From: an uncultured Bacteroidales bacterium
GTDB taxonomy: Bacteria; Bacteroidota; Bacteroidia; Bacteroidales; UBA932
Assembly (NCBI GenBank): GCA_944323345.1
Contig: CALUSC010000005.1
Coordinates: 1-64,000 of the forward strand
Direction: 5' to 3'
DNA: 64,000 nucleotides
Every line of letters starts with the position of its first letter. Position 1 is the first letter of the stretch. A program made the translations under genes and the position numbers. Of the stretch, positions 53,245-62,204 are shown one piece after another. The notes below the pieces were generated by a model that worked only from the letters and a program-made list of their open reading frames with translations, did no database searches and was not told where the DNA came from.

Positions 53245-53685
53245 CTAGAACGGTAAATCGTCTTCGACTTGTTCGCTGCCGTTGCTGCCGTCACCGACGA
53301 ACCCGTGTCCGGTACTTGCAGCTTCCGCAGGATTCGGCGTATAAGTGTTGCCTGAACCTTCCACGCCGGTAGGTGCGAATCCGGTCGTGTAGTTTTCCTG
53401 GACAGGAGCTTCACTCTCGATTCTCCATGCGCGGAGATCAGTGTACCATCTGTTGTTGTACTCGCGGCTGCTGATGTTGAAGGCTACCTTGACTTTGTCT
53501 CCGATCTGGTATTTTTCCAGATCTTTTACCTTGTCGGCGCCCCATACGCTCAGGCATACCTGTGAAGGGTAGTTCCCTTCCTGATATTCGATGATGAATT
53601 CCTGTTTCGACCAGTCGCCCCTCGCGGATGTCCCGCTCTGGACGCCAAGTTTCCTGATGATTTTACCTTCGATTTCTAAAGCCAT
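53245..53685 (-). CDS. DUF3127 protein with SSB-like acidic tip
   Basis: The 146-residue protein has a compact N-terminal beta-rich domain ('MALEIEGKIIRKLGVQSGTSARGDWSKQEFIIEY', 'VKVAFNISSREYNNRWYTDLRAWRI') of OB-fold appearance, assigned to DUF3127. A disordered Gly/Ser/Thr/Pro-rich stretch from about residue 100 leads to the tail EQVEDDLPF. The end DDLPF closely resembles the DDDIPF tip with which SSB recruits repair proteins. It may be a single-strand DNA binding protein specific to this phylum. This is inference from fold and tail. Confidence 0.85.
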   Translation of the reverse strand: MALEIEGKIIRKLGVQSGTSARGDWSKQEFIIEYQEGNYPSQVCLSVWGADKVKDLEKYQIGDKVKVAFNISSREYNNRWYTDLRAWRIESEAPVQENYTTGFAPTGVEGSGNTYTPNPAEAASTGHGFVGDGSNGSEQVEDDLPF

Positions 53686-53724
53686 AGTTCAGTTTTTTAA
53701 ACGGTCTGTCATAAGATTCGGCGA

Positions 53725-54504
53725 CTATTTCTTGTCATCTTCCTTTTCGGCTACCTTGCTTACCTTTACGAGTTCTACGTCGAATATAAGAGTAGAGTTA
53801 GGCTTGATCATACCGGTTCCGCGCTGGCCGTATCCGAGTTCAGCCGGTACGAAGAGCTTGATGTGTCCGCCTTCGCCGATAAGCTGGAGACCTTCAGTCC
53901 ATCCTTTGATCACGCGGTTGAGCTGCATGCGTACAGGATCTTTTTCAGGATCGGAAGCGTCGAATTCAGTGCCGTCGATCAGGGTGCCGGTGTAGTGTAC
54001 GTAAACCGTATCCTTGTCGCCTGGCTTGACTTCGTTGCCGGCTTCGATTATCTGATACTGGAGTCCGCTCTCGGTAGTGATGATGCCGTCTTTCTGTGCA
54101 TTCTCTTTAAGGAAAGCTTCCCCTGCAGCCTTGTTGCTCTCGGATTCGAAATTCCTTCTTGAAGAGATGAACTTGTTGAACAGCTGGTTCATTTCATCAG
54201 GGTTGATGTCGAACTGGTCGTTGAACTCAGGAGAATTCATCTGGCCCTCTGCCTTGATGAAATCCATCATTCCCTTCTTTATCTTGGCATAGTTCAGATC
54301 TTCTCCGAAATCGTTTGCCTTGATGAAATAACCGAAGTTGATACCTACCAGATAGCTGACTGAGTCGGTCAGGGCTGCGTCAGGAAGTGAAATGGTAGTG
54401 GTTTCCCCGTCTTTTTCCACTGTAATGCTTTTGGGAGAACTTGTGCAGCTTGCTGCCATTGCTGCAACGGCAGCTGCCGCCATAAGAATTTTGATCGTTT
54501 TCAT
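53725..54504 (-). CDS. FKBP-type peptidyl-prolyl isomerase lipoprotein
   Basis: ATG 54,504 (MKTIKILMAAAAVAAMAAS) starts a signal ending in lipobox MAASC, giving 259 residues. An N-terminal FKBP dimerisation region (about 40-140, helical, 'SYLVGINFGYFIKAND') precedes the FKBP domain: 'SGLQYQIIEAGNEVKPGDKDTVYVHYTGTLIDG', then 'VIKGWTEGLQLIGEG' and 'LGYGQRG'. It helps fold proteins in the periplasm or at the outer membrane. It ends 39 bases before the DUF3127 start on the same strand. An upstream TTG is a weaker start. Confidence 0.93.
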   Translation of the reverse strand: MKTIKILMAAAAVAAMAASCTSSPKSITVEKDGETTTISLPDAALTDSVSYLVGINFGYFIKANDFGEDLNYAKIKKGMMDFIKAEGQMNSPEFNDQFDINPDEMNQLFNKFISSRRNFESESNKAAGEAFLKENAQKDGIITTESGLQYQIIEAGNEVKPGDKDTVYVHYTGTLIDGTEFDASDPEKDPVRMQLNRVIKGWTEGLQLIGEGGHIKLFVPAELGYGQRGTGMIKPNSTLIFDVELVKVSKVAEKEDDKK

Positions 54505-54713
54505 ATTCAATCTGAAAATTTGTTATTGTCGCTATCGGTCTGGATAAAATCCATATTCTGCAAATATCGTAAATTTATTTCAGATTATGAATTTTTTACT
54601 GCCGGCTGTCGTCATATTTTTCTTTTTCCGACAATTCATGCCTGATAAAATAATATGGGAAAGTGTTTGTAAAAGCCAAAATATAATATAACTTAGTAGG
54701 GATAAATCCTGTT

Positions 54714-56915
54714 ATGATGGCTATAGACTCTAAGACATTGCATTCCAAGTTAAAGGAATTCTTCGGTTTCGACTCGTTCAAAGGTGATCAGGAAAAGATA
54801 ATATCGCATCTTGTTTCCGGCCGCGATGCCTTTGTCCTGATGCCGACCGGCGGCGGAAAATCGCTCTGCTATCAGCTGCCGGCCCTCGTGATGGAGGGTA
54901 CGGCCATCGTGATATCTCCGCTGATAGCCCTGATGAAGAATCAGGTGGACGCCATCAGAGGTTTCGTGTCCGGAAATGACGGTATCGCACATTTCCTGAA
55001 TTCATCGCTGTCCAAGGCACAGATAAACGAGGTCAGGGACGATTTGCTTTCCGGCCGGACCAAGCTCCTGTATGTGGCTCCGGAGTCTCTTACCAAGGCC
55101 GAGAACATAGAAATGCTGAAGGAAATCAGGATTTCGTTCTATGCCGTCGACGAAGCACACTGCATTTCCGAGTGGGGACATGATTTCCGTCCGGAATACC
55201 GCAGGATACGGGAGATAATAGAATGTATAGGCGCCGCTCCTGTAATAGCCCTGACAGCTACTGCCACGCCGAAAGTCCAGAGCGACATCCTCAGGAATCT
55301 CGGCATTCCGGGAGCCGAAGTCTTCAAGTCTTCGTTCAACAGGCCGAATCTTTACTACGAAGTAAGGGACAAGTCCGATCCCAAAAAGGATATAATCAAG
55401 TTCATAAAGCAGAATCCGGGCAAGTCCGGCATCATTTACTGTCTTAGCCGCAAGAAGGTGGAGGAACTGGCCGAGCTGCTGAACATAAACGGCATAAAGG
55501 CGCTTCCGTACCATGCAGGCCTCGATGCCAGGACCAGGGCGGAGAACCAGGACAAGTTCCTGATGGAGGAAATAGACGTCATAGTCGCCACCATAGCTTT
55601 CGGCATGGGGATAGACAAGCCGGATGTACGATTTGTCATACATTATGATATACCGAAAAGCCTTGAGGGATATTATCAGGAGACCGGCCGTGCAGGGCGG
55701 GACGGAGGCGAAGGCAAGTGCATCGCTTTCTACAGCTATAAGGATATCATAAAGCTGGAGAAATTCATGCAGGGAAAGCCGGTATCCGAGCAGGAAATCG
55801 GAAAACAGCTGCTTCTGGAGACGGTAGCCTATGCGGAGTCCAACCAGTGCAGGCGGAAATTGCTGATGAACTATTTCGGCGAAGATTATACCCAGGAAAA
55901 CTGCGGGGCTTGCGATAATTGCCTGTATCCTAAAAAACAGTTCGACGGACAGGAAGAGATGGCTCTCATAATAGAGCTCGTGGAGTCCATGCCGGAACAT
56001 TTCAAGCTGGAACACCTGGCGAATATCCTGGCAGGGGAGTCCAACGCGCTTATAAAGTCATACGAGCATGACAAGACGGAATTTTTCGGAGCCGGCAAGG
56101 ATCATTCGTTCCGTTTCTGGTGCGATGTCATACACCAGGGCATAGTCCTGCATTTCCTCGAAAAGGATATCGAGTCCTACGGACTTATTTATGCCACGGA
56201 AAAGGGCCGTGAGTTCAACGCCAGTCCGTATCCTGTGATGCTGACGGAAGAGAGGCATTTCGTGGACGGCGTGGATGACGATGACGATGTTCCCGGACCG
56301 GTGGCAAAGGGAGGCGGCGGAGACCAGGTGCTGCTGGCCATGCTCAAGGAACTCAGGGCGGATGTTTCCAGAAAACTCAAGCTGCAGCCGTGGATAATTT
56401 TCGGCGATCCTGCTCTCGAAGACATGTCCATCACATACCCTGTCACATACGACGAACTGAAGAACTGTCAGGGAGTGGGAGAAGGAAAAGCCCGCAAGTT
56501 CGGCAAGGAATTCATCGAAATGATAGCCAAGTATGTGGAAGAAAACGAAATAGAGAGACCTGACGATTTTGTAGTAAAATCGGTGGTCAATTCGTCTACT
56601 GCAAACAAGGTGTTCATTATCCAGGGGATAGACAGAAAACTCCCTCTCGAAGACATAGCCGGAGCCAAGAGTATGGAGATGGATGAACTGCTGAACGAGA
56701 TAGAGACCATAGTGGCATCCGGAACGAAACTCGACCTGGATTATTATATCAGCCAGACCATCGACGATGATGTCGTGGATGAAATCTACGATTATTTCAG
56801 GGAAGAGGCGCAGTCCGATTCTCTGGAAGACGCCATGTCGGACCTCGGACAGGATTACGATGAATTCGAAGTCCGCCTGGTCCGTCTGAAATTCCTGTGT
56901 GAAGTAGCCAACTGA
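54714..56915 (+). CDS. recQ: ATP-dependent DNA helicase RecQ
   Basis: The 733-residue helicase has Walker A 'LMPTGGGKSLCYQLPAL', the DEAH box in 'VDEAHCISEWGHDFRPEY', and motif VI 'QETGRAGRDGG'. The RQC zinc cluster runs from 'CRRKLLMNYFGEDY' to 'CGACDNC'. An HRDC-type domain (about 545-620, 'ELRADVSRKLKLQPWIIF') and an extra acidic C-terminal stretch of about 100 residues follow. It unwinds DNA 3' to 5' in recombination and repair. It is divergent from the FKBP and DUF3127 genes. Confidence 0.97.
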   Translation: MMAIDSKTLHSKLKEFFGFDSFKGDQEKIISHLVSGRDAFVLMPTGGGKSLCYQLPALVMEGTAIVISPLIALMKNQVDAIRGFVSGNDGIAHFLNSSLSKAQINEVRDDLLSGRTKLLYVAPESLTKAENIEMLKEIRISFYAVDEAHCISEWGHDFRPEYRRIREIIECIGAAPVIALTATATPKVQSDILRNLGIPGAEVFKSSFNRPNLYYEVRDKSDPKKDIIKFIKQNPGKSGIIYCLSRKKVEELAELLNINGIKALPYHAGLDARTRAENQDKFLMEEIDVIVATIAFGMGIDKPDVRFVIHYDIPKSLEGYYQETGRAGRDGGEGKCIAFYSYKDIIKLEKFMQGKPVSEQEIGKQLLLETVAYAESNQCRRKLLMNYFGEDYTQENCGACDNCLYPKKQFDGQEEMALIIELVESMPEHFKLEHLANILAGESNALIKSYEHDKTEFFGAGKDHSFRFWCDVIHQGIVLHFLEKDIESYGLIYATEKGREFNASPYPVMLTEERHFVDGVDDDDDVPGPVAKGGGGDQVLLAMLKELRADVSRKLKLQPWIIFGDPALEDMSITYPVTYDELKNCQGVGEGKARKFGKEFIEMIAKYVEENEIERPDDFVVKSVVNSSTANKVFIIQGIDRKLPLEDIAGAKSMEMDELLNEIETIVASGTKLDLDYYISQTIDDDVVDEIYDYFREEAQSDSLEDAMSDLGQDYDEFEVRLVRLKFLCEVAN

Positions 56916-56925
56916 TAATTACCCG

Positions 56926-57753
56926 TCAGATTTTTTCGAGACACAGTTTCCTGCGGGAAAAATGTGCGGTGTAGCTGAATCCGCAGTCGCGTATGAAAGC
57001 GGCGTAGTATGCGAATTTGTCCCCGACCCTTTCAGGGTAATGCGAATCCGAACCCAGACTGATGGCCTCTCCTCCGAGTTCCTTGAATCTCAGGAGGATA
57101 TCCCGGTCCAGCACAGGTGTGCGCCCGCTATAATCCTGATATGTCTTTGTATTGATTTCCAGAGCTTTGCCGTTTTCTGCAAGGAATTTCAGGATTTCAT
57201 CGAAAATGTCCGGGAAATCCTTGTAGTTTATACTGCATTCAGGGTACGGGGCATATCTGGCCACGTAGTCGAAATGCCCGACAATGTCGAAATCACCCAT
57301 CCATCTGATTTCCTCCAGAATAGTCTCCAGATATCGGCCGTATGCCGTTCGCCAGTCCTTGTCCCGGTAATAGCCGCCCCAGAAAGGATCGGTGTCGTCA
57401 AGATAATGGACGGAAGCTATTATCTGGTCGAATGAATTGGTGTCCAGGAGATTCCTTATCTGCTCCCTGCATTTTTTCTGCAGTCCGATTTCTATGCCCT
57501 TGAAAATTTCCAGCTCAGGCAGGAGTCCGCGTACCCTGTCTATTTCTGCCTGCTGGCAGGCGATGTCGAACTGTTCCGGAACCAGATGTTCGAATTCCGC
57601 TTTCATCGGAGGTACGAAAAAATCGCAATGGTCGGTAAAGCAGATCCCTCCGAGACCGGCTGCGGCTGCAGCCCGTGAAGAAGATTCCACTGAAGCCTTT
57701 TTCCCGTCGAAAGAGAACTGGCTGTGGTTATGATTGTCGTACAAATTATTCAT
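56926..57753 (-). CDS. PHP-domain histidinol-phosphatase-type enzyme
   Basis: The protein (275 residues) has the PHP metal motifs 'DNHNHSQFSFDG', 'GGICFTDHCDF', 'KGIEIGLQ', 'ASVHYLDD', 'GHFDYVARY' and 'SLGSDSHYPERVG'. It fits the HisJ/HisK class, which removes phosphate from histidinol phosphate. There are no his genes nearby, so another phosphoester substrate is possible. It lies three bases after the fhs stop and is probably co-transcribed with it. Confidence 0.88.
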   Translation of the reverse strand: MNNLYDNHNHSQFSFDGKKASVESSSRAAAAAGLGGICFTDHCDFFVPPMKAEFEHLVPEQFDIACQQAEIDRVRGLLPELEIFKGIEIGLQKKCREQIRNLLDTNSFDQIIASVHYLDDTDPFWGGYYRDKDWRTAYGRYLETILEEIRWMGDFDIVGHFDYVARYAPYPECSINYKDFPDIFDEILKFLAENGKALEINTKTYQDYSGRTPVLDRDILLRFKELGGEAISLGSDSHYPERVGDKFAYYAAFIRDCGFSYTAHFSRRKLCLEKI

Positions 57754-57756
57754 AAA

Positions 57757-59424
57757 TCAGCTTAATCCGTCTATCTGTCCGTCCTTTATGTCGATATGAA
57801 GGGCCTGCGGCTCTTTCGGAAGCCCGGGCATCCTGATGATGTCCCCGGCTATCGCCACGATCATTTCCGCCCCGGTATTTATGACCAGATCCCTGATTTC
57901 GAAGCCGAACCCTTCCGGCGCTCCGTAAAGTTTCGGATCCTGAGAGAATGAATACTGGGTCTTGGCTATGCATACGGGATAATGCGAAATGCCGAGCTGC
58001 TCTATCTGGGCCAGTTTCTTCCCGGCCTGGGCGCTGAACGATACGGAGCCTGCTCCATAGATATTCTTCGCCACGGAAGTGATTTTCTCTGCGGTGCCGG
58101 CTTCGTCGTTATAAGTGAACCTGAGCGGACCGGAAGGGTCTTTCTCTATGATCCTTACCACTTCCGCCGCCATTTCGGCCGCACCTTCCCCGCCTTTGGC
58201 ATAAGCGTCGTTTATGGCGAAATACACTCCGTTCTCCCGGCAGTGTTCTTCCACCATCCTGATTTCATCATCGGTATCGGAGGCGAACCTGTTGAGGCAG
58301 ACCATTACTGTCTGTCCGAAACTCCTGATGTTCCTTATATGTCTGTCCAGATTCCGGAATCCTTTCCTGATCCCTTCGGCATCAGGCTCCTTTATCTTGT
58401 CCAGAGGTACGTCCCCGTGCATTTTGAGTCCCTGCAGGGTGGCAACGAGCAGGGTGAGTTTCGGGGAAAGACCGCTTTTGCGGCATTTTATGTTGAAAAA
58501 CTTCTCGGCACCGAGATCGGCCCCGAAGCCGGCCTCCGTAATCACGTAGTCCCCGAATGTCATGGCGGCTTTCGTGGCTGTAATGGAGTTGCAGCCGTGG
58601 GCTATATTTGCGAAAGGTCCGCCGTGTACGATGGCTGCCGACCCCTCCGTGGTCTGCACGAGATTCGGCTTGATGGCATCCGCCATCAGGGCAGCCATCG
58701 CCCCCGCCACACCCATATCGTTTACAGTGAACGGCGTTCCGTCGAACCGGTACCCCAGAGTGATGTTGCCAATCCTTTTTTTCACATCCTCCAGATCCTT
58801 CGCCAGACACAGTATGGCCATGATTTCGGAAGCCGGAGTGATATCGAATCCGGACTCCTGGACCAGACCGTTCGTCCTGGGCCCGAGCCCCGTCACGATA
58901 CTCCTCAGCGACCTGTCATTCACGTCCAGCACCCTCTTCCATACTATTTCTTTCAGCGCGAACCCTTCTGCCTGATGCTGGTACAGATAGTTGTCCAGCA
59001 GGGCGGCTATCATATTGTGAGTGGAAGTCACGGCATGGAAATCCCCGGTAAAATGCAGGTTTATCTTTTCCATCGGAAGCACCTGGGCATATCCGCCTCC
59101 GGCTGCCCCGCCTTTCAGTCCGAAACACGGTCCCAGAGACGGCTCTCGCAGGGCCACGACAGCCTTTTTGCCTATCCTGTTCAGCCCCAGGGCAAGCCCG
59201 ATGGACGCAGTGGTCTTTCCTATCCCGGCTTTGGTGGCAGTGATGGCAGTCACCAGAATCAGATTGCTGTCCCTTACCTTTCCCTCGTCTATCAGGTCGA
59301 CAGGTATTTTGGCCATATAATGCCCGTACTGTTCGATTTTCTCCGTCGGAATACCTGTACCGGCAGCCACTTCCGTGATATCCCTCATTCTGATACTTCT
59401 GGCTATCTCGATGTCTGATTTCAT
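57757..59424 (-). CDS. fhs: Formate-tetrahydrofolate ligase
   Basis: The 555-residue enzyme has the P-loop '[16 protein letters not shown]' and the landmarks '[23 protein letters not shown]', '[21 protein letters not shown]' and '[23 protein letters not shown]'. It joins formate to tetrahydrofolate using ATP, giving 10-formyl-THF for purine synthesis and initiator tRNA formylation. It is usual in anaerobic gut bacteria. The PHP phosphatase follows directly. Length is normal. Confidence 0.98.
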   Translation of the reverse strand: MKSDIEIARSIRMRDITEVAAGTGIPTEKIEQYGHYMAKIPVDLIDEGKVRDSNLILVTAITATKAGIGKTTASIGLALGLNRIGKKAVVALREPSLGPCFGLKGGAAGGGYAQVLPMEKINLHFTGDFHAVTSTHNMIAALLDNYLYQHQAEGFALKEIVWKRVLDVNDRSLRSIVTGLGPRTNGLVQESGFDITPASEIMAILCLAKDLEDVKKRIGNITLGYRFDGTPFTVNDMGVAGAMAALMADAIKPNLVQTTEGSAAIVHGGPFANIAHGCNSITATKAAMTFGDYVITEAGFGADLGAEKFFNIKCRKSGLSPKLTLLVATLQGLKMHGDVPLDKIKEPDAEGIRKGFRNLDRHIRNIRSFGQTVMVCLNRFASDTDDEIRMVEEHCRENGVYFAINDAYAKGGEGAAEMAAEVVRIIEKDPSGPLRFTYNDEAGTAEKITSVAKNIYGAGSVSFSAQAGKKLAQIEQLGISHYPVCIAKTQYSFSQDPKLYGAPEGFGFEIRDLVINTGAEMIVAIAGDIIRMPGLPKEPQALHIDIKDGQIDGLS

Positions 59425-59499
59425 AATTACTGCACTTTTTATTCAGAGGGGTTGTGAATGTTCAGTCCCCGAAAGCGGCGAAATTACTAAAATTATTTA

Positions 59500-59507
59500 T
59501 AATTTTG
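59500..59507 (+). promoter_or_regulatory. -7 element for the DUF308-dnaG-metG run
   Basis: TAATTTTG fits TAnnTTTG and lies 23 bases before the ATG at 59,531. No -33 TTTG is clear. Confidence 0.5.
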
Positions 59508-59530
59508 TAAGATTATTAAAAACGTATTTT

Positions 59531-60178
59531 ATGATTACTTTCGGATTCAGGAATAAATTCAGCGGCTGGATCAGGGCTGCAATAGCCATTCTTATCGGCT
59601 GCGTCATGGTCATCAAACCGGAAACATCCCTTATTTTTCTGGTGAAGGTCATTGCCGCCATCATGATAGCTTCCGGTGTCGTATCGCTTGCATACGGTAT
59701 TGCGAACAGGCGCAACGGCGGACTGGGACTTCTGATATTCAACACTGTAGTAGATATCGTCATAGGTATACTGCTGTTCTCTTTTCCGGAGGTCGTGGCC
59801 AGTTTCGTCATCATACTCATAGGTGTGGCATTGCTGGTGTTCGGAATATTCCAGATAGCGGCCATGATCAGCGCGGCCGCTTTCGTGGCGCTGGGCGCAT
59901 GGTCATTCATATTGCCTGTCATCTGCGCCGGCGGCGGAGTACTCCTGCTTTTCAACCCTTTCGATGCGGCTTCCACCATGACTCTGGTAGCAGGTATCGC
60001 CATACTCGTCTACGGACTGTCGGAGCTTTTCTCTACCTGGAAAATGTCGAGGGCCATTCACGAGTATGAAATCAAGTTCCCTTCATCATCATCTGACAGC
60101 GGAAAGAAAACGGGCGGCATAGACTACAGTGAAGCCAAGGATGCCGATTTCGAGAAGGTCGGCAAGGAAAATGACTGA
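59531..60178 (+). CDS. HdeD/DUF308-family membrane protein
   Basis: ATG 59,531 (MITFGFRNKFSGWIRAAIAIL) is chosen; an open frame back to 59,375 overlaps the fhs promoter and start. The 215 residues have about six membrane helices in the repeated DUF308 pattern ('RAAIAILIGCVMVIKPETSL', 'IVIGILLFSFPEVVASFVIILIGVALLVFG'), then a charged tail 'FPSSSSDSGKKTGG'. Members such as HdeD are linked to acid resistance, but the molecular role is unclear. dnaG starts five bases after its stop. Confidence 0.85.
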   Translation: MITFGFRNKFSGWIRAAIAILIGCVMVIKPETSLIFLVKVIAAIMIASGVVSLAYGIANRRNGGLGLLIFNTVVDIVIGILLFSFPEVVASFVIILIGVALLVFGIFQIAAMISAAAFVALGAWSFILPVICAGGGVLLLFNPFDAASTMTLVAGIAILVYGLSELFSTWKMSRAIHEYEIKFPSSSSDSGKKTGGIDYSEAKDADFEKVGKEND

Positions 60179-60183
60179 CACTG

Positions 60184-62172
60184 ATGATTCCGCAGGAGAC
60201 TGTCGATAAAATACTGGATTCGGCCCAGATAGTGGACGTGGTGGGTGACTTTGTCTCTCTGAAGAGGCAGGGTGCGAATTTCATTGCCTGCTGTCCCTTC
60301 CATAATGAAAAGACTCCGTCTTTCTACGTTTCGCCGGCGAAGGGTATTTTCAAGTGTTTCGGCTGCGGAAAGTCCGGTACTGCCGTGGGTTTTGTCATGG
60401 AGCACGAAGGGCTGACTTATGTCGAAGCCCTGCGGTATCTGGCCCGAAAATACCATATAGAAATAGTCGAAAAGGAGGAAAGTGCCGAAGAGATTGCCAG
60501 GCGCCAGCGTGGCGAAAGTCTTCTTCTGGTATCGGAGTTTGCCGCAGGCTTTTTCAGGAAGAGCCTGCAGACGGAAGAGGGGCGTATAGGCTATGCATAT
60601 TTCAAGACACGCGGACTGGAGGATGCCACGATAGAAAAATTCGGCCTCGGATGGGCTCCGGCGGACAGGACAGCACTGCTGACGGCAGCGCGCAAGGCAG
60701 GATACAAGGAAGAATTTCTGATAGATACCGGACTGTGTTACAGACGGGATGACGGAAAGGTGACGGACAGGTTCCATGAACGGGCCATGTTCCCGATACA
60801 TTCCCCGTCCGGACGGATAATCGCTTTCGGCGGCAGGACTCTCAGGTCTGACAAGACAGTGGCGAAGTATGTGAATTCGCCGGAAACCGAGATTTACGTA
60901 AAAAGCCGCTCCCTCTACGGGATATGGTTCGCGAGAAACGAAATTGTCCGTCAGGACAGGTGTATACTGGTGGAAGGCTACCTGGATGTCATTTCCATGC
61001 ATCAGCTCGGAATACGCAATGTCGTGGCATCGAGCGGTACTTCCCTGACGGTGGAGCAGATACGCCTGATACGGAAATATTCGCAGAATGTGACCATTAT
61101 TTATGACGGGGATTCTGCAGGCATACATGCGGCTCTGAGGGGGATAAATCTGGTGCTCAAGGAAGGGTTGGATGTGAAAGTGATCCTTCTCCCTGACGGG
61201 GATGACCCTGACTCGTTTGCCAGAAAGCATACTTTGGAGGAAGTCCGGTCTTTCATAGAGAAACACGAGCAGGATTTCATAGGCTTCAAGACAGATATCC
61301 TTCTGGACGAAGCGGGTGACGACCCTCTGAAAAAAGCCAATCTGATCAACGACATAGCAGACACGGTAGCCATGATTCCGGATGCCGTGAAGCGTTCCGT
61401 CTACGTGGAGACCTGCAGCGGAAAATTCAATATTTCCTCCAGGATACTTTTTGACAGGATAAAGCGGACCAGGGAAGACATGCTGCTGGAAGAAAGACGC
61501 CAGGAGGAGATAGCCAGACGCCGTGAGGAACTGTCGCGAGAGCTTGCCGACGGACCTGGAGCAGAGTCTGCCGGAGTTCATGACAGTCCGTCTGCCAAAG
61601 GGGATGTCGTCAGCCTGGAAGACCCGTTTCTGGCCCCGTGCGAAAAGGAACTGCTCGGTTTTATCGTGGAGCACGGACGTACGCCTCTCGAATTCGACCA
61701 GGACTCCGAATTTTTCATTCCCGACGACAGCCCGGACACTGTAGCCGAGTTCATAGACAATGCACTGGCCACCGACGGCGTGAGTTTCGCGAATGAAGCG
61801 TACCGTAAAGTCTACGGGATGTATTTCGACCTGTATGACCAGGGGCTTGCCCAGGAGCAGATACAGTCCAGGCTCATGAACAGCCAGGATCCCGATATCG
61901 CGGCCGTGACGGCGGATCTCCTGGTGGACAAATATATGCTCACGGTCGAGAATTATCGCAGGTCATTGACATCTATTGCCACGCAATTGATTATCTTTGT
62001 GCCGAAATCCCTGCTGGCTTACCAGAGCAGGCGTCTGGACAAGATGACGAAAGACCTGTCGCTGGAGCTCGTGTCCGCTTCCACTCCTGAAGAACAGGTC
62101 AGGATTCTGGGTAAAATGAATATGCTGAATAAGGCCAGGGCGAAGATCCACAACAAGCTGGGTCGCGTCTGA
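60184..62172 (+). CDS. dnaG: DNA primase
   Basis: The 662-residue primase opens with the CHC2 zinc domain ('ACCPFHNEKTPSFYVSPAKG', then 'FKCFGCGKSG'). The core has 'YFKTRGLEDATIEKFGLG' and the TOPRIM elements 'LVEGYLDVISMHQLG' and 'IYDGDSAGIHAALRG'. The C-terminal region is the helicase-binding part, here rich in charged residues ('EERRQEEIARRREEL'). It makes RNA primers for replication. It follows the DUF308 gene by five bases and precedes metG by 32. Confidence 0.97.
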   Translation: MIPQETVDKILDSAQIVDVVGDFVSLKRQGANFIACCPFHNEKTPSFYVSPAKGIFKCFGCGKSGTAVGFVMEHEGLTYVEALRYLARKYHIEIVEKEESAEEIARRQRGESLLLVSEFAAGFFRKSLQTEEGRIGYAYFKTRGLEDATIEKFGLGWAPADRTALLTAARKAGYKEEFLIDTGLCYRRDDGKVTDRFHERAMFPIHSPSGRIIAFGGRTLRSDKTVAKYVNSPETEIYVKSRSLYGIWFARNEIVRQDRCILVEGYLDVISMHQLGIRNVVASSGTSLTVEQIRLIRKYSQNVTIIYDGDSAGIHAALRGINLVLKEGLDVKVILLPDGDDPDSFARKHTLEEVRSFIEKHEQDFIGFKTDILLDEAGDDPLKKANLINDIADTVAMIPDAVKRSVYVETCSGKFNISSRILFDRIKRTREDMLLEERRQEEIARRREELSRELADGPGAESAGVHDSPSAKGDVVSLEDPFLAPCEKELLGFIVEHGRTPLEFDQDSEFFIPDDSPDTVAEFIDNALATDGVSFANEAYRKVYGMYFDLYDQGLAQEQIQSRLMNSQDPDIAAVTADLLVDKYMLTVENYRRSLTSIATQLIIFVPKSLLAYQSRRLDKMTKDLSLELVSASTPEEQVRILGKMNMLNKARAKIHNKLGRV

Positions 62173-62204
62173 AAGTCTGAAACTTGAAATTTATATACTG
62201 TAAA

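Noticed and set aside
55002..56015. 337-residue minus-strand frame opposite recQ
   Set aside because: Shadow frame; the helicase motifs on the other strand are unambiguous.
57982..59418. 478-residue plus-strand frame opposite fhs
   Set aside because: Antisense shadow of a highly conserved enzyme gene; no motif seen.
60124..61674. 516-residue minus-strand frame opposite dnaG
   Set aside because: It mirrors the primase gene codon for codon, has no signal, motif or promoter, and dnaG is certain.
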